From NCBI GenBank assembly GCA_964389285.1, contig CAYMCZ010000006.1, positions 34,095 to 98,094 of the forward strand: a stretch of DNA of 64,000 bases, read 5' to 3'. Under the pieces are notes generated by a model. That model saw only the letters and a program-made list of their open reading frames with translations, was not told the origin of the DNA and made no database searches. Each line of letters opens with the position of its first letter. Position 1 is the first letter of the stretch. Origin of the DNA: Alectryocaccobium sp964389285. Lineage in GTDB: Bacteria; Bacillota; Clostridia; Lachnospirales; Lachnospiraceae. Position numbers and translations under genes: made by a program. Below, piece after piece: positions 36,026 through 44,406 of this stretch.

Positions 36026-37399
36026 TTATTTCTTTTTGTTTGATTTGTTCTGCTTTTTGGCTTTCTTTTCGGCTTTTTCTTTGGCTTTCGCTTTTTCTTC
36101 GATATTTACTATATCGCTTATAGGTTTAACTTTTTCAATTTTAGTTTTTCCTTTTGCGTTTTTTTCTTCAAACCGGCTAACCAGATTAGCCTTTCCGAAA
36201 AGACTGTCAGGGTCGGCATTTTGAATATTTTCATAATGCTGTTCGGCTTCAATATCCGTTATGGCCTTCGGTTCGGCCACATTTCTTGCTTTTTGACGCG
36301 CCTGCTGCTGTACCCTTGTTTCATTTACATAATCTTTGTTTTTCTTATTTATCTTTTTCTTTGCTTTTTCCAGATTTTTCTCGATTTCTTTTTCCATATC
36401 GACTTTCATCATTTTCCGGTTAATGACTATCATCTGAACACATCTGATAACTGCACCGGTTATCCAGTATATACCGATACCTACCTGAAATGAAAGACAG
36501 AGAATAGCGGAAAAAATAGGGAAAAAGTTGTTCATTGCAGTCATACTTCCGGCACCCATTGGGTTATCCTCCGTATTTTGCTGCGGCATGAGTTTGAAGT
36601 TTATCCACTGCGTAAACCAAGCCAGCACCGGAACAAGAACGGCAAGTATTACCAGCCACCATGCGCCGCCGGCAGTAGCATTGTTCCTAATAATCTCCAT
36701 GGGAGATTCGGTAATATTAAGACCTAAAAAGGCGTTTATCTCATTACTTTTTGCCGCAACCTGGTTAATGGATCCGGAAATATCGGCAAATGCCGGAACC
36801 TGAGCGAGATCCGCCCACTGTTTCCGGGTTAAAAGAGAAAGCGCGTCTATTACATTGGTCTTTGTAAGCACGGTTTTTACGGATACTCTTATGGAATTTT
36901 CGCTTATAAAATTACAAAACGCCGTTGTCCCGCCCGGTATGGAATATATCTTTGTGGCAAGACCGGAAAAAACATCCGCTACACGTGAAATGTATCCTGG
37001 AATATGATATATAACCTGGTACAACGCGTAAATAAGCGGAAGCTGAATTATAAGCGGAAGACATGATCCGAACTGAGAAGTTCCGTATTTGGCATAGACA
37101 TTTCTTTGCTCATCCTGCATCTTTGCAAGAGAAGCCTGGTCACGCTTTCCTTTATATTTTTTCTGTATAGCTGAAATCTCAGGCTGAATATAACGCATTA
37201 ATCTCTGAAATTTCTGCTGTTTTATGGTAATGGGAAGCATACACATATATATAATGATAGTATATATAATAATGGATAAACCTATATTAGGTGCTCCAAG
37301 CGTATCAAGTAATGTGTATACTCCGTTCATAACCCAGCCCATCAGCTGAGCTATCCAACCAAGCACCGGTGTAGTTACCGTACTAAGTAAAGCATCCAA
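36026..37399 (-). CDS. yidC: Membrane protein insertase YidC
   Basis: A 457-residue Oxa1/YidC-type insertase. Hydrophobic helices include LSIIIYTIIIYMCMLPITIK, followed by the coiled cytoplasmic hairpin MRYIQPEISAIQKKYKGKRD. Then come QFGSCLPLIIQLPLIYALYQ and later helices near WWLVILAVLVPVLAWF. The last 130 residues are a basic and acidic tail, usual in clostridial homologues. It inserts proteins into the inner membrane alone or with Sec. No lipobox cysteine was seen at the start. Its ATG lies 27 bases after yidD. Confidence 0.94.
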   Translation of the reverse strand: MDALLSTVTTPVLGWIAQLMGWVMNGVYTLLDTLGAPNIGLSIIIYTIIIYMCMLPITIKQQKFQRLMRYIQPEISAIQKKYKGKRDQASLAKMQDEQRNVYAKYGTSQFGSCLPLIIQLPLIYALYQVIYHIPGYISRVADVFSGLATKIYSIPGGTTAFCNFISENSIRVSVKTVLTKTNVIDALSLLTRKQWADLAQVPAFADISGSINQVAAKSNEINAFLGLNITESPMEIIRNNATAGGAWWLVILAVLVPVLAWFTQWINFKLMPQQNTEDNPMGAGSMTAMNNFFPIFSAILCLSFQVGIGIYWITGAVIRCVQMIVINRKMMKVDMEKEIEKNLEKAKKKINKKNKDYVNETRVQQQARQKARNVAEPKAITDIEAEQHYENIQNADPDSLFGKANLVSRFEEKNAKGKTKIEKVKPISDIVNIEEKAKAKEKAEKKAKKQNKSNKKK

Positions 37400-37426
37400 T
37401 ACTTCAATCCTCCAAAAAATGACTGT

Positions 37427-37636
37427 TTAAGGCACCGGGTCGTATCCGCCCCTGGAAAACGGATTACATCTCAATATTCTCCAAGCTGCCATTAAACTTC
37501 CTTTTAACGCTCCGAATTTCTGTATGCACTCAAGACCATACTGTGAACAGGTAGGGGTGTAAGGACAACGTACCCGTTTCATCGGAGATATGAATTTTTG
37601 ATAGAAACGAATCATTTTAACTAAAACAATTTTCAT
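37427..37636 (-). CDS. yidD: Membrane protein insertion efficiency factor YidD
   Basis: A 69-residue protein with the family signature FISPMKRVRCPYTPTCSQYG and the downstream ILRCNPFSRGGYDPVP. The three conserved cysteines are present. It has an amphipathic N-terminal helix and assists YidC-dependent insertion at the membrane. It overlaps rnpA by 20 bases, as is common. Confidence 0.96.
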   Translation of the reverse strand: MKIVLVKMIRFYQKFISPMKRVRCPYTPTCSQYGLECIQKFGALKGSLMAAWRILRCNPFSRGGYDPVP

Positions 37637-37979
37637 CTTCGTTTTTCCTCAAAATACCGTGAATCTGTGCCAGTTGGTAAATTGCACCTTCGATCTCATG
37701 GTAGGTGCAGTCCTTTGAATTTACTCTGGCTATAAAAACACAGTCATAACCAATATGAAAATATTCTTCAAGATGACGGTATCCCTCTCTTACCAATCTG
37801 CAAAACCTGTGTCTTTTAACACTGTTTCCGTATTTTTTACTCGCCGAAATACCTATCCTGTTAATTCCAAGGTTATTCTTCCTCACATACATTACCAGAT
37901 ATCTGTTTGCTTTAGATTTTCCTTCGTCGTAAACTTTTTTGAAATCTCTGCTTTTTTTTAAACTCTCAGAATACTTCAT
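37617..37979 (-). CDS. rnpA: Ribonuclease P protein component
   Basis: A 120-residue basic protein that binds the RNase P RNA and helps mature tRNA 5' ends. It has the usual opening SLKKSRDFKKVYDEGKSK and the central strand RIGISASKKYGNSVKRHR. The RNR box, normally KRNR, here reads KRHRFCRLVRE, so the asparagine is replaced by histidine. The rest of the helix is normal. It lies between rpmH and yidD. Confidence 0.94.
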   Translation of the reverse strand: MKYSESLKKSRDFKKVYDEGKSKANRYLVMYVRKNNLGINRIGISASKKYGNSVKRHRFCRLVREGYRHLEEYFHIGYDCVFIARVNSKDCTYHEIEGAIYQLAQIHGILRKNEDENCFS

Positions 37980-38049
37980 ATGTTTTTTTTATTATGATTT
38001 AGCCGCAAAAATAAACCTTTATAAAATTCTTCCCGGCTTTTCATTTATT

Positions 38050-38184
38050 TTATACGGTTAAAGATTTTCTTCCTTTTAATCTTCTTGCCGCTAAAACTTT
38101 TCTTCCTCCTTTTGTGCTCATCCTGGATCTGAATCCATGCACTTTTGCCCTCTGTCTTTTCTTTGGCTGAAATGTCATTTTCAT
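38050..38184 (-). CDS. rpmH: Ribosomal protein L34
   Basis: A 44-residue, highly basic protein, MKMTFQPKKRQRAKVHGFRS followed by RMSTKGGRKVLAARRLKGRK and SLTV. This is the L34 signature at full length. A GGAGG lies ten bases before the ATG. It is transcribed leftward, divergent from dnaA, from a near-consensus promoter, and probably co-transcribed with rnpA. Confidence 0.97.
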   Translation of the reverse strand: MKMTFQPKKRQRAKVHGFRSRMSTKGGRKVLAARRLKGRKSLTV

Positions 38185-38260
38185 AATTATTAATCCTCCA
38201 TAATCTTAATCCCGGTAATAAAAACCCATAAAAATCCTATGTGAGCAGAATATCGTTACA

Positions 38261-38289
38261 ATTATAGACATATAAAATAATCGCGTCAA
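38261..38289 (-). promoter_or_regulatory. rpmH promoter
   Basis: On the minus strand TTGACG (38289-38284), a 17-base spacer and TATAAT (38266-38261) make an almost perfect vegetative promoter. It drives the leftward block rpmH-rnpA-yidD-yidC-jag and perhaps beyond. Confidence 0.85.
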
Positions 38290-38316
38290 GAAATATTTTT
38301 TAAATCACAAAAACTA

Positions 38317-38343
38317 TTGATAAAAACAGGTATATATTATAAA
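38317..38343 (+). promoter_or_regulatory. dnaA promoter
   Basis: TTGATA at 38317-38322 and TATAAA at 38338-38343 (15-base spacer), or TAAAAT two bases further (17-base spacer), lie about 35-60 bases before the dnaA ATG. No DnaA box of good quality was seen between the divergent rpmH and dnaA promoters. Confidence 0.55.
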
Positions 38344-38378
38344 ATTAGTTGATTAATCGTATACCATGGGGGTATTTT

Positions 38379-39728
38379 ATGGATTTAATGCTGCTGAGAT
38401 CCAAATGGGATGAAATACTTGAAAATATAAAAAAAGAATACGAAATAACGGATATGGCTTTTAAAACGTGGCTCAATCCTCTTTCCGTTTCGGATCTTAA
38501 AGATTCTGTCGTATATATAAATGTCCCTTCCGAAAAGTTTATATATTTTCTTTCTCAGAGATTTGAACTTCCCCTTATAGTCGCAATATCCGAAACTCTC
38601 GGATATGAATGTGAAGTTGTTTTTAAAGTTTCAGGCAATTCTCTGTCCGAAAAAAAAATCATTTATTCCAAACCCAATAAATGTATAAACGGTCTCAATC
38701 CCAGATATACTTTTGATACTTTCGTTGTAGGCAACAACAATAAATTTGCCCATGCCGCTTCTTTGGCCGTGGCCGAAGCACCGGGCGAAGTATACAATCC
38801 TTTGTTTCTTTACGGAGGAGTGGGATTGGGAAAAACCCATCTGATGCATTCGATAGCTCACTTTATTGCTGAACATCGTCCTGAAACAAATATTTTATAT
38901 GTGACAAGTGAGCAATTTACCAACGAAGTTATCGAAGCTATCCGAAACGGCAGCAATACCGCCATTTCAAAATTCAGGGAAAAATACAGAAATATAGATG
39001 TTCTTCTGGTAGACGACGTGCAGTTTATCATAGGAAAAGAATCAACTCAGGAAGAATTTTTCCATACTTTTAATTCACTGCATGCCGCCGGTAAACAGAT
39101 TGTATTATCTTCGGATCGTCCTCCGAAAGATATGGATATATTGGAAGAGAGAATACGTTCCAGATTTGAATGGGGTCTTATGGCGGATATTCAAAGTCCC
39201 GATTATGAAACACGTATTGCCATTCTCCAGAAAAAACAGGAAAATGACGGATATTTCGTAAAAAAAGAAGTTATTGAATACATAGCTTCAAATGTAAAGG
39301 CCAATATCCGCGAGCTGGAAGGTTCTTTAAATAAAATAATAGCTCTTGCCAAAACCGAAAACAGGGAAGCGGATCTTGAATTGGCTGAAAAAGCACTTCA
39401 GGATATAATATCTCCTTATAAAAATGTAGTAATAACTCCCGAGCTTATAGTAAGCAGGGTTTCCGAATATTTTAATATCCCCGAAAGCGACTTAAAAGGT
39501 CAGCGCCGTACCGGAAAGATTTCTTCGGCAAGACAGATATGTATGTATCTTATCAGAGAGATGACGGATGAAAAACTTGAAAACATAGGTGTTCTGTTTG
39601 GAGGAAAAGATCATTCGACTGTTATTTACAGTGTTAAAAAACTGGAAACTACTCTCGAAACTTCAGAAGAAACCCGTAAAACGATAGATAACCTGAAAAC
39701 TTTTATCGCCAAAAACGAAAAACAATAA
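38379..39728 (+). CDS. dnaA: Chromosomal replication initiator DnaA
   Basis: A 449-residue initiator ATPase. Domain I is WDEILENIKKEYEITDMAFK, and the linker domain II is short. The AAA+ domain has Walker A GGVGLGKTHLMHSI and Walker B VLLVDDVQFI. Domain IV ends with the DNA-binding signature GGKDHSTVIYSVKKLE. The start at 38379 follows a GGGGGT; a TTG further upstream at 38349 has no ribosome binding site. It begins the rightward core block and overlaps no other gene. Confidence 0.96.
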   Translation: MDLMLLRSKWDEILENIKKEYEITDMAFKTWLNPLSVSDLKDSVVYINVPSEKFIYFLSQRFELPLIVAISETLGYECEVVFKVSGNSLSEKKIIYSKPNKCINGLNPRYTFDTFVVGNNNKFAHAASLAVAEAPGEVYNPLFLYGGVGLGKTHLMHSIAHFIAEHRPETNILYVTSEQFTNEVIEAIRNGSNTAISKFREKYRNIDVLLVDDVQFIIGKESTQEEFFHTFNSLHAAGKQIVLSSDRPPKDMDILEERIRSRFEWGLMADIQSPDYETRIAILQKKQENDGYFVKKEVIEYIASNVKANIRELEGSLNKIIALAKTENREADLELAEKALQDIISPYKNVVITPELIVSRVSEYFNIPESDLKGQRRTGKISSARQICMYLIREMTDEKLENIGVLFGGKDHSTVIYSVKKLETTLETSEETRKTIDNLKTFIAKNEKQ

Positions 39729-39992
39729 AAATAAACATTTTTTGTTGAATTAACATTGAAAAAATGTGGAAAAAATAAAAAGATTTATTTTTCACAATTT
39801 TTGAACATTCTATCTACATATTTTCAACACAATTTTTAAGCTTCTTTTTTTGATGATTTAATTTGCAAAAAACAGGTTTTTAACAAATTAACATATATTA
39901 AGATTAAGACTATTAAATAAATCATCATATATATAAGGCTTTTGGAGACAGATATATAATTTTTTCAGATATCAGGAAAGGAATCATAATAA
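39729..39992. promoter_or_regulatory. Candidate oriC in the dnaA-dnaN spacer
   Basis: This 264-bp stretch is extremely AT-rich, especially from 39840 to 39970, and could serve as the unwinding element. It carries only degenerate DnaA-box-like 9-mers: TTTTCCACA on the minus strand at 39765-39773, TTTTTCACA at 39788-39796 and TTTTCAACA at 39831-39839. Gene orientation switches just to the left, as expected near the origin. The dnaN promoter must also lie here. Confidence 0.6.
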
Positions 39993-41096
39993 ATGAAATT
40001 ATCATTCGTGAAACAGGATCTTCTTAAAGGTCTCAATATTTCCATGAGGGCAATCGCCGCAAATCCGCTGCAGAATATTCTTAAATATATTCTTATAGAC
40101 GCTTCCAACGGAGATATAAGGCTTATTTCCACGGATTTGGAGATGGCCATAGAAACAATAATAGAAGGAAACATAATAAAAGAAGGAAAAGCCGCGATAG
40201 AAGGCAGGATCTTTTATGATATTATCCGTAAACTTCCCGATGAAGATATAATCATCGAAGTCAACGAAAGACTTATAGTAAATATTAAATGCGGAAAATC
40301 AGAATTTAATATTTCAGGACAGGATTCTTCGGAATTCCCATATCCTCCTGCCATAAACAGTGATATATCCGTATCATTTTCACAGTTTGTATTAAAAGAA
40401 ATGATAAGACAGACCATATTTTCCCTTAATTTAAATGAAAATAATAAGATGATGACCGGTGAAATGCTTGAAATCAAAGAAGGAAAAGCAAGATTGGTCT
40501 CTCTTGACGGACATCGTATTTCAATAAGAAATCTCAGGCTTGAAGGAAATTATGAAAATGTAAGGGTTATTATACCGGGAAAGACTCTTAATGATATTTC
40601 AAAGATGCTTTCCGATAATTTAGAAGATACTGTTGATATAATATTCGATAATAACGGTATATGGTTTATTTTCGGAAATACCTTTGTATATACGAGACTG
40701 ATTGACGGGGATTATTTTGATATAGACAGAATGATTTCTTCGGAATACAGGACAAAGGTAACCATTAATAAAAAAGAATTTTATGAATGTGTGGAAAGAG
40801 CGGGTCTTCTTATAAAAGAAGGAGAAGGAAAACCCATAATTCTTAATATTTCAGAGGATAATATAGATATAGACGTAAGGAGCGCTCTCGGAACAATGCA
40901 GGAGAGTATGTCCGCCGAAAAAGAAGGAGATGATTTAAAGATAGGATTTAATCCGAGATTTTTAACAGAGACACTTAGGGCAATTGATGATGAAACAATA
41001 GATTTTTATCTTATAAATAAACGCTCTCCGGGGTATATAAAAGATAAAGAAGACAATTATCTTTATTTCATACTTCCGGTAAATACCGTAGATTGA
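39993..41096 (+). CDS. dnaN: DNA polymerase III beta sliding clamp
   Basis: A 367-residue clamp with three similar domains. Recognisable segments are the opening MKLSFVKQDLLKGLNISMRA, the second-domain start AINSDISVSFSQFVLKEMIR, and the end YLYFILPVNTV. It forms a ring on DNA that tethers polymerase III. AAGGAATCATAATAA precedes the ATG. It follows dnaA after the putative oriC spacer. Confidence 0.95.
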   Translation: MKLSFVKQDLLKGLNISMRAIAANPLQNILKYILIDASNGDIRLISTDLEMAIETIIEGNIIKEGKAAIEGRIFYDIIRKLPDEDIIIEVNERLIVNIKCGKSEFNISGQDSSEFPYPPAINSDISVSFSQFVLKEMIRQTIFSLNLNENNKMMTGEMLEIKEGKARLVSLDGHRISIRNLRLEGNYENVRVIIPGKTLNDISKMLSDNLEDTVDIIFDNNGIWFIFGNTFVYTRLIDGDYFDIDRMISSEYRTKVTINKKEFYECVERAGLLIKEGEGKPIILNISEDNIDIDVRSALGTMQESMSAEKEGDDLKIGFNPRFLTETLRAIDDETIDFYLINKRSPGYIKDKEDNYLYFILPVNTVD

Positions 41097-41112
41097 TTAT
41101 TCGGGAATAATT

Positions 41113-41319
41113 ATGATTGAGATAAGTATTAAAGATGATTTTATAAAACTGGGACAGGCTTTAAAATTGGCGGGTTTTGTTTCAAACGGTGCAATGGCGA
41201 AAGAGGTTATTCAGGAAGGCCTTGTATATGTAAATAACGAAATAGAAACAAGAAGAGGAAAGAAACTCTATAAAGGAGATATTTTTTCTTTTGAGGGAGA
41301 ATCCGCCGTAATTAAGTAA
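41113..41319 (+). CDS. S4-domain RNA-binding protein (YaaA/RlbA type)
   Basis: A 68-residue S4-like protein with the motif IKLGQALKLAGFVSNGAMAK and VNNEIETRRGKKLYKGDI. Small S4 proteins of this type lie between dnaN and recF in most Firmicutes and are thought to act on RNA or ribosome assembly. It is 16 bases after dnaN and 14 bases before recF, so it is in the same operon. Confidence 0.9.
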   Translation: MIEISIKDDFIKLGQALKLAGFVSNGAMAKEVIQEGLVYVNNEIETRRGKKLYKGDIFSFEGESAVIK

Positions 41320-41333
41320 CACGGGCAGCTGAT

Positions 41334-42419
41334 ATGTGGATTGAATCGATAGATCTAAAAAATTTCAGAAATTACAAGACTGCCTCGGTAAGCTTCGATC
41401 CGGGTATCAATTTTCTTTACGGAAGCAATGCGCAGGGAAAAACAAATATTCTTGAAGCAATATATATATGCGCTACTTCCAGATCCCATAAGGGAAGCAA
41501 AGATAAAGATATTATAAGATTTGAGTCAGATGAATCTCATATCAGGATGGTTTTAAATAAAAGAAATATTTCTCATCAGATAGATTTTCATCTGAAAAAA
41601 GATAAAGCAAAAGGAATTGCCATAAACGGATTTCCGATTAAAAAAGCTTCTGAGCTTTTAGGTTTTATAAATGTAGTATTTTTTTCCCCGGAAGATCTTT
41701 ATATAATTAAGAGCGGACCATCCGAAAGAAGACGTTTTATCGACAGGGAATTAAGCCAGTTAAATAAAATTTACATAAAAAACATAGCTGATTACAATAA
41801 AATCCTGATGAACAGAAACAGGCTTTTAAAAGATATTAAGAATAATAAAAGCCTGATTTCCACTTTGGACGTATGGGATGAACAGCTTATAAATTACGGC
41901 ATCAAAATTATCAAAGAAAGAGAAAAATTTCTGGAAAAAATGACAGCTGTGGTAAGACCTTTACATAAGACTCTTACCGGAAATAAAGAAGAAATAAATT
42001 TAATTTATGATAAAAATACGGATGAAGAAAAATTCGCGGATAAGATAAAATCATCAAGAGAAAGGGATATAGCGACCGAACAGACTTCGTACGGACCTCA
42101 AAGAGATGATTTTTCGATAATGATAAACGGAATCAACGCCAGAAATTTCGGTTCTCAGGGACAGCAGAAAAGCGCTGCTATTTCCCTTAAAATGGCCGAA
42201 ATACAAATGATAAAACTCATTACTCATGAAAAACCGGTACTTCTGCTGGATGACGTTTTTTCCGAATTGGATAATTTAAGACAGGAGTACCTCATATCTC
42301 AGATCAAAGATACCCAGACCATACTTACGGGAACGGGAGTTGACGATATGATAAAAAACAATATAAAGATAGACAGACTTTTTGAGGTTGAAGAAGGCAT
42401 AATAAATTTCAAAAAGTAA
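41334..42419 (+). CDS. recF: DNA repair protein RecF
   Basis: A 361-residue SMC-like ATPase. Walker A is YGSNAQGKTNILEAIY near residue 30. The signature segment GSQGQQKSAAISLKMAEIQM and Walker B VLLLDDVFSELD lie near 265 and 300. It helps load RecA at gaps. The ATG lies just after a weak GGGCAG. The gene is normal in length and ends nine bases before the first possible gyrB start. Confidence 0.95.
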   Translation: MWIESIDLKNFRNYKTASVSFDPGINFLYGSNAQGKTNILEAIYICATSRSHKGSKDKDIIRFESDESHIRMVLNKRNISHQIDFHLKKDKAKGIAINGFPIKKASELLGFINVVFFSPEDLYIIKSGPSERRRFIDRELSQLNKIYIKNIADYNKILMNRNRLLKDIKNNKSLISTLDVWDEQLINYGIKIIKEREKFLEKMTAVVRPLHKTLTGNKEEINLIYDKNTDEEKFADKIKSSRERDIATEQTSYGPQRDDFSIMINGINARNFGSQGQQKSAAISLKMAEIQMIKLITHEKPVLLLDDVFSELDNLRQEYLISQIKDTQTILTGTGVDDMIKNNIKIDRLFEVEEGIINFKK

Positions 42420-42445
42420 GTTATGATATGAAAGGCAGGAGAGAG

Positions 42446-44383
42446 ATGATTTCAGAAGAAATTAAGGTAGATCAGGAATACGGCGCCGACCAGATACAGA
42501 TATTGGAGGGTCTTGAGGCAGTCAGAAAAAGACCCGGAATGTATATAGGCAGCACTTCTTCGAGAGGACTTCATCATCTCGTATATGAGATAGTAGATAA
42601 CTCCGTGGATGAGGCTTTGGCCGGATTTTGTAAAAATATAGAAGTCTCCATAAATAAAGGAAATACCATAACCGTAAAAGACGACGGCAGGGGTATACCC
42701 GTGGAAATAAACCAAAAGGCCGGAATTCCCGCAGTGGAAGTGGTTTATACAATGCTGCATGCGGGCGGTAAGTTCGGCGGCGGAGGATACAAAGTATCCG
42801 GCGGTCTTCACGGGGTTGGAGCTTCGGTTGTAAATGCTCTTTCAAATTGGCTGGAAGTTAAGATCAAACGTGACGGAAAAATATACAGCCAGCGTTATGA
42901 AAGGGGAAATACCGTCACTTCATTAAAAGAAATCGGAAACTGTGATATAAATGACACCGGAACGGAAGTTACTTTTTCGCCGGATGAAACCATTTTCGAA
43001 GAAACAGTATATGATTATGACATTTTAAAAACCCGCTTGCGGGAAACTGCTTTTCTGACGAAAGGCCTCGGAATAACCCTCAAAGATAAAAGAGGAGAAA
43101 CAATAAGGGAAAACTGTTTCAGATACGAAGGCGGCATCAAACAGTTTGTGGAATATTTAAATAAAAACAAGACGCCTCTTTACGAAGAAGTCATATACTT
43201 TGAAGGCGCTAACAACGGCGTTATGGTAGAAGTGGCTCTTCAGCATAATGATTCATACAATGAAAACTGTTACGGGTTTGTAAATAATATCAATACCCCG
43301 GACGGAGGAACACATATAGTAGGTTTCAGAAATGCGATTACCAAGACTTTTAACGATTACGGAAGAAAAAATAAACTTCTGAAAGACAGCGAGCCGAATT
43401 TAAGCGGAGAGGACATAAGGGAAGGTCTGACCGCCATAATAAGCGTCAAAATAGAAGAACCTCAGTTTGAAGGTCAGACAAAACAGAAATTGGGAAATTC
43501 CGAAGCCAGAAGCGCGGTGGATTCTCTTTTGAGCAACAAACTTGCCCTGTATCTGGAGCAGCATCCCCAGACAGCCAAATTGATAGTTGAAAAGTCGGTT
43601 TTATCTCAAAGAGCAAGGGAAGCTGCCAGAAAAGCAAGAGATCTTACACGGAGAAAATCGGCGCTTGAAGGACTTTCTCTTCCGGGAAAATTAGCTGATT
43701 GTACGGACAAAGACCCCAAAAATTGTGAAATATATATAGTGGAGGGAGATTCCGCAGGTGGAAGTGCCAAAAGCGCCAGAAGCAGGGCAACTCAGGCAAT
43801 ACTTCCTTTGAGGGGAAAAATATTAAACGTAGAAAAAGCCAGACTTGAAAAGATATACGGAAATGCCGAAATAAAATCCATGATAACAGCTTTCGGAACG
43901 GGCATTCATGAAGATTTTGACATTTCAAAGCTAAGGTATGACAAAATAATTATCATGACGGATGCCGATGTGGACGGATCCCATATATCCACTCTGATGC
44001 TGACGTTTTTATACAGGTTCATGCCGGAACTGATAAAAGAAGGACATGTATATCTTGCGCAGCCTCCCTTATACAAATTGGAAAAAAACAAGAAAATATG
44101 GTACGCATACAGCGACGAGGAATTAAACGGGATTTTGGAAAATGTGGGACGTGACAGTTCAAACAAAATACAGCGTTATAAAGGTCTCGGAGAAATGGAT
44201 GCGGATCAGCTCTGGGAGACCACGATGGATCCTGAGAGAAGGGTGCTCTTAAGGGTAATGATGAACGAAGATACAATGTCAGAACTGGATCTTACATTTA
44301 CAACCCTCATGGGAGATAAAGTAGAACCGAGAAGAGAATTCATAGAAGCAAGAGCCAAAGATGTCAAAAATCTGGATATCTGA
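42446..44383 (+). CDS. gyrB: DNA gyrase subunit B
   Basis: A 645-residue ATPase subunit of gyrase. The GHKL ATP site contains IVDNSVDEALAGF, VKDDGRGIPVEI and GGLHGVGASVVNAL. The TOPRIM domain has YIVEGDSAGGSAKSARSR and IIMTDADVDGSHI, and QRYKGLGEMDADQLWETTMD lies near the end. I set the start at 42446 because GGCAGGAGAGAG precedes it; an in-frame ATG at 42428 lacks a ribosome binding site. It pairs with gyrA 23 bases downstream. Confidence 0.96.
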   Translation: MISEEIKVDQEYGADQIQILEGLEAVRKRPGMYIGSTSSRGLHHLVYEIVDNSVDEALAGFCKNIEVSINKGNTITVKDDGRGIPVEINQKAGIPAVEVVYTMLHAGGKFGGGGYKVSGGLHGVGASVVNALSNWLEVKIKRDGKIYSQRYERGNTVTSLKEIGNCDINDTGTEVTFSPDETIFEETVYDYDILKTRLRETAFLTKGLGITLKDKRGETIRENCFRYEGGIKQFVEYLNKNKTPLYEEVIYFEGANNGVMVEVALQHNDSYNENCYGFVNNINTPDGGTHIVGFRNAITKTFNDYGRKNKLLKDSEPNLSGEDIREGLTAIISVKIEEPQFEGQTKQKLGNSEARSAVDSLLSNKLALYLEQHPQTAKLIVEKSVLSQRAREAARKARDLTRRKSALEGLSLPGKLADCTDKDPKNCEIYIVEGDSAGGSAKSARSRATQAILPLRGKILNVEKARLEKIYGNAEIKSMITAFGTGIHEDFDISKLRYDKIIIMTDADVDGSHISTLMLTFLYRFMPELIKEGHVYLAQPPLYKLEKNKKIWYAYSDEELNGILENVGRDSSNKIQRYKGLGEMDADQLWETTMDPERRVLLRVMMNEDTMSELDLTFTTLMGDKVEPRREFIEARAKDVKNLDI

Positions 44384-44406
44384 CAAATTTGAAAGGAAAA
44401 TGATAA